Source: an uncultured Muribaculaceae bacterium
GTDB lineage: Bacteria > Bacteroidota > Bacteroidia > Bacteroidales > Muribaculaceae
Length of the DNA: 6,336 nucleotides
Direction of reading: 5' to 3'
Assembly: GCA_947177435.1 (NCBI GenBank)
Contig: CAMWUM010000114.1
Coordinates: 1-6,336, forward strand
Position 1 is the first letter of the stretch. Every line of letters starts with the position of its first letter. A program made the position numbers and the translations under genes. Under the pieces are notes generated by a model, which was given only the letters and a program-made list of their open reading frames with translations, did no database searches and was not told the DNA's origin. Shown here in pieces: positions 1 through 5,485 of this stretch.

Positions 1-1
1 A

Positions 2-409
2 GAGGATGATAGCGTTAGGCAAACAAAGTGCTAAAATTTTCCGTGGACAGCAGTGCATGTCGATACGTTCCTCCAGCCATGAGAGAAAATCCATCGTAGA
101 GCCCTGTACCCGTGTCTTACGTACCTTCTTCAGTTGCGAAAGGTCGTAGTCTCCTCCTTTTGAGGCGATGGAGGACATTTTCTCGCGTATGCCATCGTAC
201 ACACGCAGGATCTGGTCGTTGAGTCTGCCGGCTTCAGGATGGTTCACCACCTGATTGCCTTGCCACTGTTGTTTGAGAACGGCAACGCCTGTCGAGAGGC
301 GGACACGCTCGCGGTTGTACGATACCTCGACCTCTACGGTTCCGGTGGGGACTGCCGACGCCTTCTTGCGACGGTCGAAAATAATCTTTATCTGAGGTAT
401 TCCAGCCAT
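2..409 (-). CDS. Tyrosine recombinase (integrase) of an integrative element, N-terminal part, runs off the left edge
   Basis: The reading frame opens at an ATG (409-407) and stays open for 136 codons to the window edge. Residues 1-60 (MAGIPQIKIIFDRRKKAS, then a strand-turn-strand stretch with VEVEVSYNRERVRLSTGV and KQQW) resemble the arm-type DNA-binding domain of Bacteroidetes phage/transposon integrases. Residues 62-117 (LNDQILRVYDGIREKM, then FLSWLEERID) resemble the linker and the start of the SAM-like core-binding domain. The catalytic domain with the R-H-R-Y residues would lie outside the window, so activity cannot be judged. By family such enzymes cut and rejoin DNA at att sites. The gene points away from tRNA-Arg with its start on the tRNA side, as expected for an integrase near the end of an element inserted in that tRNA. 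From residue 118 the sequence (MHCCPRKILALCLPN) no longer looks like the family, so the gene may be disrupted there. The family call is from recognition, not a search. Confidence 0.72.
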   Translation of the reverse strand, partial: MAGIPQIKIIFDRRKKASAVPTGTVEVEVSYNRERVRLSTGVAVLKQQWQGNQVVNHPEAGRLNDQILRVYDGIREKMSSIASKGGDYDLSQLKKVRKTRVQGSTMDFLSWLEERIDMHCCPRKILALCLPNAIIL

Positions 410-451
410 AGTAGTTTGAGTGTTAGGGATTAAACTTGTTACGGACTTCGT

Positions 452-480
452 TGTGGTACACTCCGAAACCGTGTACCACA
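452..480. repeat. Perfect 10-bp inverted repeat upstream of the integrase
   Basis: TGTGGTACAC (452-461) is followed after a 9-nt spacer by its exact reverse complement GTGTACCACA (471-480). It lies about 45 bp upstream of the integrase start. There is no T-tract, so a terminator is unlikely. The symmetry suits a dimeric DNA-binding protein or a pair of inverted recombinase arm sites. The half-site recurs nearby at 493-500 and 688-695, which argues that it is a binding motif and not a chance palindrome. Confidence 0.6.
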
Positions 481-492
481 TTCTCTGAAAAA

Positions 493-510
493 TGTACCAC
501 GCGTGTACCG
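493..510. repeat. Two further TGTACC copies of the integrase-upstream octamer
   Basis: TGTACCAC (493-500) matches the right half of the adjacent inverted repeat exactly, and TGTACCG (504-510) matches six positions. With the two arms of the palindrome this gives four copies within 60 bp. Starts are at 453, 472, 493 and 504, so three of the four are about 20 bp apart, near two helical turns. Confidence 0.5.
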
Positions 511-675
511 CCTACAAGAATAACTGACTTCGACACCTCGCTGTTGTGTGCCGTTTCTCTTTTGGAAGAATATAGCACAAAATAGCAAATATCAGAGAGC
601 TAAGTGGCATGACCGCCCTCCAAGCCCGGGATATGGGGAACAGGTGCCTCAGCCTTGATGATATGTCGGGAAATC

Positions 676-712
676 CGGTACATTTTTGTGGTACATTTCG
701 AAATCCGTACCA
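676..712. repeat. Second cluster of GGTACA/GTACCA sites on the tRNA side
   Basis: CGGTACAT (676-683), GTGGTACA (688-695, identical to the left arm core at 453-460) and CCGTACCA (705-712) lie within 37 bp. Two of them share the preceding context AAATCCG (671-677 and 701-707). The cluster is about 170 bp from the first one. A two-cluster layout flanking the gene-free end is compatible with arm-type integrase or accessory-factor sites; that role is inferred. Confidence 0.45.
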
Positions 713-845
713 AAGATAATATGCTAATCGAAACTAACAAATGCTAACTTTGGCCAACAGACGAAAAACCGATTCGTGCTAAATCCTTCTAACACTGAAA
801 TTTACAGAAATTCCAAATGCTGGCATACAGTCGCTTACGGACACG

Positions 846-877
846 AAAAAAGGCCATAAAACCATTATGGTTTTGTG
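846..877 (-). terminator. Rho-independent terminator of tRNA-Arg
   Basis: Read on the minus strand just after the tRNA, an 11-bp stem built around AAAACCAT/ATGGTTTT with a 1-nt centre (858-874; the outer pairs reach 855-877 with one G-U) is followed by a run of six T (851-846). It begins 9 nt past the tRNA 3' end, so it fits as the tRNA terminator. If an element is inserted in the tRNA 3' end, this terminator lies on the element's side. Confidence 0.7.
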
Positions 878-886
878 ACCCTTCTG

Positions 887-960
887 TGATCCGGCCGGGA
901 TTCGAACCCGGGACCCACAGCTTAGAAGGCTGTTGCTCTATCCAGCTGAGCTACCGGACC
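887..960 (-). tRNA. tRNA-Arg (anticodon UCU)
   Basis: A complete cloverleaf can be drawn on the minus strand. The acceptor stem is GGTCCGG with CCGGATC (one G-U pair), the D arm is GCTC/GAGC, and the anticodon stem ACAGC/GCTGT closes a loop CTTCTAA whose centre TCT reads AGA arginine codons. The T stem CCGGG/CCCGG closes a TTCGAAT loop. The discriminator is A (887), and the CCA tail is not encoded, so it would be added after transcription. The 3' half faces the putative integrative element, which makes this gene a candidate attachment site. A TTTG/TAnnTTTG promoter lies directly upstream. Confidence 0.96.
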
Positions 961-971
961 AGTTTGTGGTG

Positions 972-1002
972 CAAAGGTACGGGTTTTTGGTGGTGTGCCA
1001 AA
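972..1002 (-). promoter_or_regulatory. Bacteroidales-type promoter of tRNA-Arg
   Basis: On the minus strand TTTG (1002-999) is followed after 19 nt by TACCTTTG (979-972). This matches the Bacteroides primary-sigma consensus TTTG at -33 and TAnnTTTG at -7. Transcription would start about 6 nt downstream, leaving only a few nucleotides before the tRNA 5' end at 960. Confidence 0.8.
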
Positions 1003-1037
1003 ATTTTTTTGGTGTTTTTTTTGCTCGGGGCGCAAAC

Positions 1038-1065
1038 TTTGGGGCGGGTGTGGCGGTTGTATATG
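1038..1065 (+). promoter_or_regulatory. Possible promoter of the thioredoxin pair
   Basis: TTTG (1038-1041) is followed after 18 nt by TATATG (1060-1065). The -7 part keeps only the TA of the TAnnTTTG consensus, so this is weak. It is the best candidate between the tRNA promoter and the first thioredoxin start, and would give a leader of about 20 nt. Confidence 0.3.
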
Positions 1066-1091
1066 CAGAACTATTTAAAAACACACTCAAT

Positions 1092-1409
1092 ATGGACGAT
1101 TTCAAGAAGATTATCGGCGAGAACAAGCCTACTATTGTGGATTTCTTCGCCACTTGGTGTGGCCCGTGCAAGGTGCAGGGCCCGATCCTGGACGATGTTA
1201 AGGCTCGCGTTGGCGACAAGGCTAACATCCTCAAGGTGGATATTGACAAGAACCAGGCTCTGGCCATGCAGTATGGCGTGCGCTCGGTGCCTACGCTCAT
1301 CATCTTCAAGGATGGCGAGGCTATTTGGCGCGGCGTGGGCGTGCACGATGCCGGCACGCTTGTGGGCAAGGTCGAGGAGTATCAGTATCATAAGTCGGAC
1401 GAAGCTTGA
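1092..1409 (+). CDS. Thioredoxin with canonical CGPC active site
   Basis: This is a 105-residue single-domain thioredoxin, a general protein disulfide reductase of the cytoplasm; no signal peptide or membrane segment is visible. The active site WCGPC is at residues 22-26, the buried acidic residue typical of thioredoxins is Asp17 (six before the first Cys), and the cis-proline loop SVPT is at 65-68 (Pro67). Strand VDFF (16-19) and the KVDIDKNQALAMQYGV stretch (48-63) follow the usual thioredoxin order. The frame is open upstream as far as 933, across the antisense of the tRNA, but no other ATG occurs and the family N-terminus fits the ATG at 1092. It is preceded by an A-rich leader without a Shine-Dalgarno, normal for Bacteroidota. 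The start of a second thioredoxin-fold gene is 9 bp downstream, so the two are probably co-transcribed. It could be called trxA, but I leave the symbol open because Bacteroidales carry several paralogues. Confidence 0.9.
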   Translation: MDDFKKIIGENKPTIVDFFATWCGPCKVQGPILDDVKARVGDKANILKVDIDKNQALAMQYGVRSVPTLIIFKDGEAIWRGVGVHDAGTLVGKVEEYQYHKSDEA

Positions 1410-1418
1410 TTTTTTGCC

Positions 1419-1727
1419 ATGGACTCGATGAAATCTCAACTTGAGGCTGCCCTGGCGGGCTCGAAGCCTGTATTGATTGAATTTTTTGCTTCGTGGTGCC
1501 CTCATTGCAAGCGCATGATGCCTATTATGGATGAGCTGCGCGAAAAGATGGGCGACAGGGCGGCCATCATCCAGATTGACGTTGACAAGTACCCTGACTT
1601 GGAGAAGGTGTACGGCGTAAAGGGCTATCCTACGTTTTTTGTCTACAAGGATGGCACGCAGTTCTGGCATGACTCGGGCGAGAAGCCTCTGTCGGAGCTG
1701 GAGGATATGATTAATCGCGTGATGTGA
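1419..1727 (+). CDS. Thioredoxin-fold protein with DsbA-like CPHC active site
   Basis: This 102-residue single-domain protein has a redox motif WCPHC at 26-30 and a cis-proline loop GYPT at 69-72 (Pro71). CPHC is the active-site dipeptide known from DsbA, where it makes the enzyme oxidising, whereas thioredoxins normally carry CGPC. The residue equivalent to the buried Asp of thioredoxin is Glu21. There is no signal peptide, so it should be cytoplasmic, unlike DsbA. Similarity to the upstream protein (both have the plan FFA-x-W-C, VDIDK/IDVDK, YGVxxxPT) suggests a tandem duplication followed by divergence. The ATG at 1419 is chosen; a second in-frame ATG at 1428 is possible. Whether it works as reductase, oxidase or isomerase cannot be told from sequence. 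It is the last gene before a strong terminator. Confidence 0.85.
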   Translation: MDSMKSQLEAALAGSKPVLIEFFASWCPHCKRMMPIMDELREKMGDRAAIIQIDVDKYPDLEKVYGVKGYPTFFVYKDGTQFWHDSGEKPLSELEDMINRVM

Positions 1728-1753
1728 TTATATATGCGACTTTTTTCAGAAAG

Positions 1754-1789
1754 GAGGCGCGGCCTTTGTGGGCCGCGCCTCTTGTTTTT
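1754..1789 (+). terminator. Strong rho-independent terminator of the thioredoxin pair
   Basis: A perfect 11-bp stem GAGGCGCGGCC (1754-1764) / GGCCGCGCCTC (1771-1781) with loop TTTGTG is followed by TTGTTTTT (1782-1789). It starts 27 bp after the second thioredoxin's stop. Read on the minus strand the stem is not directly followed by a T-run, so it may only weakly stop the convergent DUF2264 transcript. Confidence 0.9.
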
Positions 1790-1820
1790 CACCCGGAGAC
1801 AAACTCACCTGGAGACAAAC
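1790..1820. repeat. Two direct copies of a 15-bp sequence between convergent genes
   Basis: CACCCGGAGACAAAC (1790-1804) and CACCTGGAGACAAAC (1806-1820) differ at one base and have a 16-bp period. They fill the gap between the terminator and the DUF2264 stop codon. It looks like a small local tandem duplication; I see no function. Confidence 0.55.
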
Positions 1821-1823
1821 GGG

Positions 1824-3830
1824 TTAGAAATTGACGGTGTAGGTTTTGCCGTCAGTGAGGGTGACGGTGGCGGTGGTGCCACTGATGGTGACTGTCTTGA
1901 CGAGGTCGAGGAGGGTGTCAGCCATGGGCTGGCCTGAGGGCTGCCAGAGCTGGAGGGTGACGAAGATCTGGTCGGTGGCCTGGGCCTCGTTGAGCATCAC
2001 GGCGCAGCGGTCGCTGACGGGGTGCACGCCCTGGGCTACGGCCACGCGGGTGGATTCCCAACCGTATACGGGGACTGTGGCGAGCTGGTACTCGCCGTTG
2101 TCGATTATGCGGGCGGGCAGCGGGGTGGCGTTGACGGAGCGGGTGACGCTGCTGATCTGCGGGTATATCTCGGGCAGGGAGTAGGAGCCGAGGTGGATCT
2201 GGCGCGGGCCTGGGGCTGTGACGCGGTCGATGCGGAGGACGCCGGAGGGGAGGGGAATGTCGTTGAGCTGGAAGCGGACTTCGGGATCGTTTTCGAGGGT
2301 GGCCACGCGGGAGTAGATGCCATTTTCGAAGCTGACGAAGTCGTAGAGGCGGAGCACTTCCCACTGGCCTTGGGCGTTGAGGGTGGCGTAGTTCATCGAC
2401 ACTACGCCGTCGGGGGCGTCGGCCATCCAGGGGAACTCGGTGTGGTAAGCGAGTTTGTTGTAGTTTTCAGACGAGCGGAATTTCTGCCAGTCGTCGGCTA
2501 CCTTTTCGTGGCACCACGAGCGCATCTCGGCGCCGCCGCAGTCGGGGTAGTCGGTAATGAGCAGGTTGGTGGCAGGCTGGAACTTGTTGTAGACGCGGCC
2601 GGGCTTGAATTTTGACCAGGGGCCGTCGTTTTCCTTGGCCGTCCAATAGGGATGGTCAGCGGGCAGGAGGAGATTGAAGAAAGCTTTGCCGCACCAGTAG
2701 ACTGAGCCTCGACAGCTGTAGATTTGCACGGCGGGGGCGAACTCGCCGTAGTAGCCCATCGTTGGGACGCCGTCATCGAGGAAGTCAGGATTCTGCAGGA
2801 ACTGGAGCAGGGTGGACGATGAGATCATGCGCATCCAGCCGAAGTTGACGTCGTCGCGGTGGTTGAGGCCGAGCATGGCCAGGGGTGCGGTGGCGCCGAA
2901 GCGGTAGGGGATGCTGCGGCCCCACATGTTCATGTGGCCGTCGCGGGCGAACATATAGGGGTAATTGTCAATCATGTCGCTCTGGTACTGGCGGAAGGTG
3001 GCGGCGTACTCGGGGAACTGGCTGCCGAAGAACTCGGCCCAGAGCGGGCCGTAGGTCTGGTATGCCCACATGCTGTAATAGTCGTAGGCGGGCGAGTCGT
3101 TGTACCATCCTTCGCCGCGGTAGCGATTGACGAGCTTGGCGAGCTGCTGCTCGTAATACTGCATGTTGACGTCGTAGCCCTGATCTTTGAGGAAGGCGAG
3201 GATGAAGACGTTGAAGAATCGCCAGTTGGAGTCAATCGTCGGGCCTTCGCCGTAAGATTTGAGCATCATGGCCAGGCGGTCCTTCTCCTCGGGGGTGAGG
3301 GGATCCCAGAGCACGGGCTGGGCGGCCTTGAGCGAGATGCACATGGCGCCGAGCTCAAGCAGGGTCTGGCTGGGGCCGTTGGGGCAGCAGGGTGTGTACG
3401 ATGTGGAGCCCTCGATGGTCAGGCCCTTGATCTGGTGCAGGAAGTAGTCCTGCACGCGGATGCCGTGGAGGGTGAGGCCGGGATTTTCGCGCAGCAGCGG
3501 GGCGGCAACGAACATGGTGCGGCACATGCCCTCGAGCTTGGCCACGCGTATGGCTCCCTCGTCGCGGGGGTAGGTCTTGCCGAGCTGCTTGGGGAAGTAC
3601 ATGGGGTCGTCGAGCGAGTGGATGTAGGAGAATGCGCCGTCGAGCAGGTACTCGCCGGCCTTGATCCAGTGCTGGCGCGTCATGCCGGTCATGGGGCTTT
3701 CCTTGTAGTTGGGGTTGTCGATTGTGAATATCGACGGCTCGGCGCCGGAGGCGGCCACGGGGGCCACTTCGGCCCATGCGGCTGCTGGCAGCAGGGCGGC
3801 GGCCAGGGCTAATGCTTTGATTATCTTCAT
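1824..3830 (-). CDS. Secreted DUF2264-family protein, probable uronic-acid-releasing glycoside hydrolase
   Basis: This 668-residue protein begins with a clear signal peptide: MKIIK, a hydrophobic stretch, then AWA before Glu21. The cut is expected after Ala20, so it is exported to the periplasm or beyond. There is no lipobox Cys. Features I associate with DUF2264 follow in order: NWRFFNV (202-208), [15 protein letters not shown] (241-255), [17 protein letters not shown] (297-313) and a segment with [10 protein letters not shown] (375-384); the last ~200 residues look beta-rich. From memory, this family folds as an (alpha/alpha)6 barrel and some members were classed as beta-glucuronidases (CAZy GH154); I could not check this. 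Its position 79 bp downstream of uxaC on the same strand supports a uronate-releasing role and co-transcription. Catalytic residues cannot be assigned with confidence; Asp and Glu in the three motifs are candidates. No Shine-Dalgarno precedes the ATG. A lyase or other polysaccharide enzyme with the same barrel remains possible. Confidence 0.78.
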   Translation of the reverse strand: MKIIKALALAAALLPAAAWAEVAPVAASGAEPSIFTIDNPNYKESPMTGMTRQHWIKAGEYLLDGAFSYIHSLDDPMYFPKQLGKTYPRDEGAIRVAKLEGMCRTMFVAAPLLRENPGLTLHGIRVQDYFLHQIKGLTIEGSTSYTPCCPNGPSQTLLELGAMCISLKAAQPVLWDPLTPEEKDRLAMMLKSYGEGPTIDSNWRFFNVFILAFLKDQGYDVNMQYYEQQLAKLVNRYRGEGWYNDSPAYDYYSMWAYQTYGPLWAEFFGSQFPEYAATFRQYQSDMIDNYPYMFARDGHMNMWGRSIPYRFGATAPLAMLGLNHRDDVNFGWMRMISSSTLLQFLQNPDFLDDGVPTMGYYGEFAPAVQIYSCRGSVYWCGKAFFNLLLPADHPYWTAKENDGPWSKFKPGRVYNKFQPATNLLITDYPDCGGAEMRSWCHEKVADDWQKFRSSENYNKLAYHTEFPWMADAPDGVVSMNYATLNAQGQWEVLRLYDFVSFENGIYSRVATLENDPEVRFQLNDIPLPSGVLRIDRVTAPGPRQIHLGSYSLPEIYPQISSVTRSVNATPLPARIIDNGEYQLATVPVYGWESTRVAVAQGVHPVSDRCAVMLNEAQATDQIFVTLQLWQPSGQPMADTLLDLVKTVTISGTTATVTLTDGKTYTVNF

Positions 3831-3842
3831 AGGTTGAAGGTT

Positions 3843-3870
3843 TTAGATGTTAGATATTAGATGTTAGGGG
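3843..3870. repeat. Four tandem heptads in the uxaC-DUF2264 gap
   Basis: TTAGATG, TTAGATA, TTAGATG and TTAGGGG follow each other without spacing (3843-3870). On the coding strand they read as repeated CATCTAA in the leader of the DUF2264 gene, ending 12 bp upstream of its start codon. The fourth unit is degenerate and runs into a hairpin. The array is A/T-rich and could keep the translation start unstructured, or it may be simple slippage. Confidence 0.6.
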
Positions 3871-3884
3871 GGCGCAAGCGCCCC
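3869..3884 (-). promoter_or_regulatory. GC-rich intercistronic hairpin between uxaC and DUF2264
   Basis: GGGGCG (3869-3874), loop CAAG and CGCCCC (3879-3884) form a tight stem-loop 25 bp after the uxaC stop codon. No T-run follows on the minus strand, so it is unlikely to be a full terminator. It may cap the uxaC mRNA end or damp read-through into the next gene. Confidence 0.5.
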
Positions 3885-3909
3885 GTGCGGAGGACGAATT
3901 GGCGGGCTT

Positions 3910-5295
3910 TTAGAATTTGAAGTATGATTTGGCGTTGCGGTAGCAGATGTCGCCCACCATCTCCTCCACGCGAGGCATCTCGCAGATCGGGATCATGCCC
4001 TGCTCGATGTCGCGGCCGAGGATGCGGCACAGCAGGCGGCGGAAGTATTCGTGGCGGGGGTAGGAGAGGAACGAGCGCGAGTCGGTGAGCATGCCAACGA
4101 AGCGGCTGAGCAATCCCTGCATCGAGAGGGTGTCGATCTGGGCCTGCATGCCGAACAGCTGGTCGTTGAACCACCAGCCTGAGCCCATCTGCATCTTGCC
4201 CGGCATGCCGGCGTCCATCTGGAAGTTGCCGATCATGGTGGCTACCCAGGCGTTATCGGCCGGATTGAGGTTGTAGATGATGGTGCGGGCGAGGGAGCCG
4301 CGGCTGTTGAGTTCGTCGAGGAGGCGTCCGCAGGCCTCGGCGTTGGAGCCGTCGGCGATGCTGTCGCAGCCGATGTCGGGGCCGAGCTTTTCAAAAGCCT
4401 TGGTGTTGACATTGCGCAGGGCGCCGAAATGGAACTGCTGGGCCCAGCCGTGCTCGTGATTCATCGAGCAGAGATCGAGCAGTATGGCCGATTGCAATTC
4501 CTCTATCTCGTTGGGCTCCAGTTCTTCGCCTGCAAGCACACGCTCGAAATAGTTGCGGGCGGAGTATTCGCGGTAGGGGAAACGGCCCAGGCCGTGGTCG
4601 GCCAGCAGGCAGCCTTGCGAGGCAAAGAAATCCATGCGGATGGCCATTGCCTGCATCAGCGAGTCATAGTCGGTGATTTCGATGCCGGCGGCGCGTCCCA
4701 GGCGGGCTACGTATGCGGCGTACTGGCGCGGGTCGGCCACTGCCATGGCCTTGTCGGGGCGCCATGCCGGAAGCACCTTCACCTCAAATCCGCTCTCACG
4801 AATGATTTTATGCCATTCGAGCGAGTCGACGGGATCATCTGTGGTGCACACAAGCTCCACGCCGTAGCGGCGCATCAGGCCGCGGGCGCTCATCGATGGG
4901 TCGGCCAGCTGCTCATTGCAGGCGTCGTAGATGCGTCGGGCCGAGGCGGGGTTGAGGGGCTCGTCGATGCCGAAAGCCGAGGAGAGCTCGAGTTGGGTCC
5001 AGTGATAGAGCGGGTTGCGCAGCGTGTATGGCACGGTCTCGGCCCATTTCTCAAACTTTTCCCAGTCAGAGGCGTCGCCGGTGATGAAGCGTTCGTCCAC
5101 GCCGTTGGCTCGCATGGCGCGCCATTTGTAGTGGTCGCCACCGAGCCACAGCTCGGTGATGGAGCGGAACTTTTTGTCCAAGGCGATGTCCTTGGGCGAG
5201 AGGTGGCAGTGGTAATCGATTATAGGCAGTTGCTCGGCCACGTCGTGGTAGAGGTGGCGCGCAGCCGGAGTATCAAGCAAGAAGTCGGGGTTCAT
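3910..5295 (-). CDS. uxaC: Uronate isomerase (glucuronate/galacturonate isomerase, EC 5.3.1.12)
   Basis: UxaC turns D-glucuronate into D-fructuronate and D-galacturonate into D-tagaturonate, the first cytoplasmic step of uronate breakdown. The protein is 461 residues, close to the usual length of about 470, and is complete. It belongs to the amidohydrolase-like superfamily: the metal-binding HxH is in IDYHCHLSP (26-34, His29 and His31). Other family stretches are WRAMRANGVDE (58-68), TTDDP (151-155), PAWRPDKA (176-183), DHG (233-235), QFHFGALRN (287-295), GSGWWFNDQ (371-379) and LTDSRSFLSYPRHEYFRR (403-420). No signal peptide is present. It is first in a likely two-gene operon with the exported DUF2264 protein. 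A TACTTTTG -7 element lies 26 bp upstream of the ATG, and the leader is short with no Shine-Dalgarno. The other uronate genes (uxaB, uxuA, kdgK, eda, transporter) are not in the window. Confidence 0.97.
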   Translation of the reverse strand: MNPDFLLDTPAARHLYHDVAEQLPIIDYHCHLSPKDIALDKKFRSITELWLGGDHYKWRAMRANGVDERFITGDASDWEKFEKWAETVPYTLRNPLYHWTQLELSSAFGIDEPLNPASARRIYDACNEQLADPSMSARGLMRRYGVELVCTTDDPVDSLEWHKIIRESGFEVKVLPAWRPDKAMAVADPRQYAAYVARLGRAAGIEITDYDSLMQAMAIRMDFFASQGCLLADHGLGRFPYREYSARNYFERVLAGEELEPNEIEELQSAILLDLCSMNHEHGWAQQFHFGALRNVNTKAFEKLGPDIGCDSIADGSNAEACGRLLDELNSRGSLARTIIYNLNPADNAWVATMIGNFQMDAGMPGKMQMGSGWWFNDQLFGMQAQIDTLSMQGLLSRFVGMLTDSRSFLSYPRHEYFRRLLCRILGRDIEQGMIPICEMPRVEEMVGDICYRNAKSYFKF

Positions 5296-5320
5296 TAGCT
5301 TAAGGCGTTAATTTAGCACA

Positions 5321-5328
5321 CAAAAGTA
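5321..5328 (-). promoter_or_regulatory. -7 element of the uxaC promoter
   Basis: TACTTTTG on the minus strand matches TAnnTTTG exactly. Transcription would start near 5314, giving a leader of roughly 19 nt before the ATG at 5295. No TTTG stands at the right distance for -33, so this promoter may be weak or need an activator, which would suit a substrate-induced gene. Confidence 0.55.
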
Positions 5329-5361
5329 CGAAAATTTTTTCAAACACGTCCATTCCCGCTC

Positions 5362-5390
5362 CGAAAATAGCGTAAAGAGCGTTATTTTTG
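5362..5390. repeat. Imperfect inverted repeat between divergent uxaC and ssrA
   Basis: CGAAAATAGCG (5362-5372) and CGTTATTTTTG (5380-5390) pair with nine matches and two G-T positions around a 7-nt centre. It lies about 35 bp upstream of the uxaC -7 element and 20 bp upstream of the ssrA -33 element. It could be an operator for a uronate regulator. The right arm also contains a TATTTTTG that fits a -7 element but lacks a partner. Confidence 0.35.
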
Positions 5391-5408
5391 CAAAAAATGG
5401 CGAAAACA

Positions 5409-5440
5409 TTTGGTGATTTCTGTGGCAAGCGCTATCTTTG
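5409..5440 (+). promoter_or_regulatory. Bacteroidales-type promoter of ssrA
   Basis: TTTG (5409-5412), 20 nt, then TATCTTTG (5433-5440) is a full match to the Bacteroides primary-sigma consensus. The start would fall near 5447, about 39 nt before the mature tmRNA, so a 5' leader must be removed. Confidence 0.85.
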
Positions 5441-5450
5441 CAGACCATAT

Positions 5451-5476
5451 CCGCCGCAGGCAGGAATCGCCGGCGG
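5451..5476 (+). promoter_or_regulatory. Stem-loop in the 5' leader of pre-tmRNA
   Basis: CCGCCG (5451-5456) pairs exactly with CGGCGG (5471-5476), leaving 9 nt before the mature 5' end at 5486. It would lie inside the leader cut off by RNase P. It may simply be leader structure. Confidence 0.45.
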
Positions 5477-5485
5477 CATCTACAA

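Larger units (their letters stand above)
410..845. other. Gene-free end of the putative integrative element, between integrase and tRNA-Arg
   Basis: I see no credible coding sequence on either strand here. The stretch is more AT-rich than the host genes to the right. It holds two clusters of TGTACCAC-like octamers (453-510 and 676-712) and three TGCTAA hexamers (722-727, 742-747, 777-782). This is the expected place for the integrase promoter, for integrase arm-type sites and for the att junction. I cannot identify a clear TAnnTTTG promoter for the integrase. No second copy of the tRNA 3' end is present in the window, so the other att site must lie beyond the left edge if it exists. Confidence 0.5.

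Noticed and set aside
239..433. 64-codon plus-strand frame at the left end
   Set aside because: It is antisense to the integrase N-terminal domain, which is the better-supported reading.
817..1431. 204-codon plus-strand frame crossing the tRNA and the first thioredoxin
   Set aside because: It spans the antisense of tRNA-Arg and reads the thioredoxin gene out of frame into Arg/Ser-rich sequence; the thioredoxin frame carries the real motifs.
2859..3812. 317-codon plus-strand frame antisense to the DUF2264 gene
   Set aside because: It is Val/Gly/Ala/Glu-rich without motifs, a typical mirror frame of a GC-rich gene; the opposite strand has a signal peptide and family motifs.
3843..3870. Heptad array as a CRISPR
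   Set aside because: Units are 7 bp without spacers, far too short for a CRISPR repeat-spacer array.
4429..5298. 289-codon plus-strand frame antisense to uxaC
   Set aside because: It lies entirely opposite a clear, complete uxaC and shows no recognisable domain.
5383..5390. TATTTTTG as a second ssrA promoter
   Set aside because: It fits TAnnTTTG but no TTTG lies 19-21 bp upstream, and a full promoter exists at 5409-5440.
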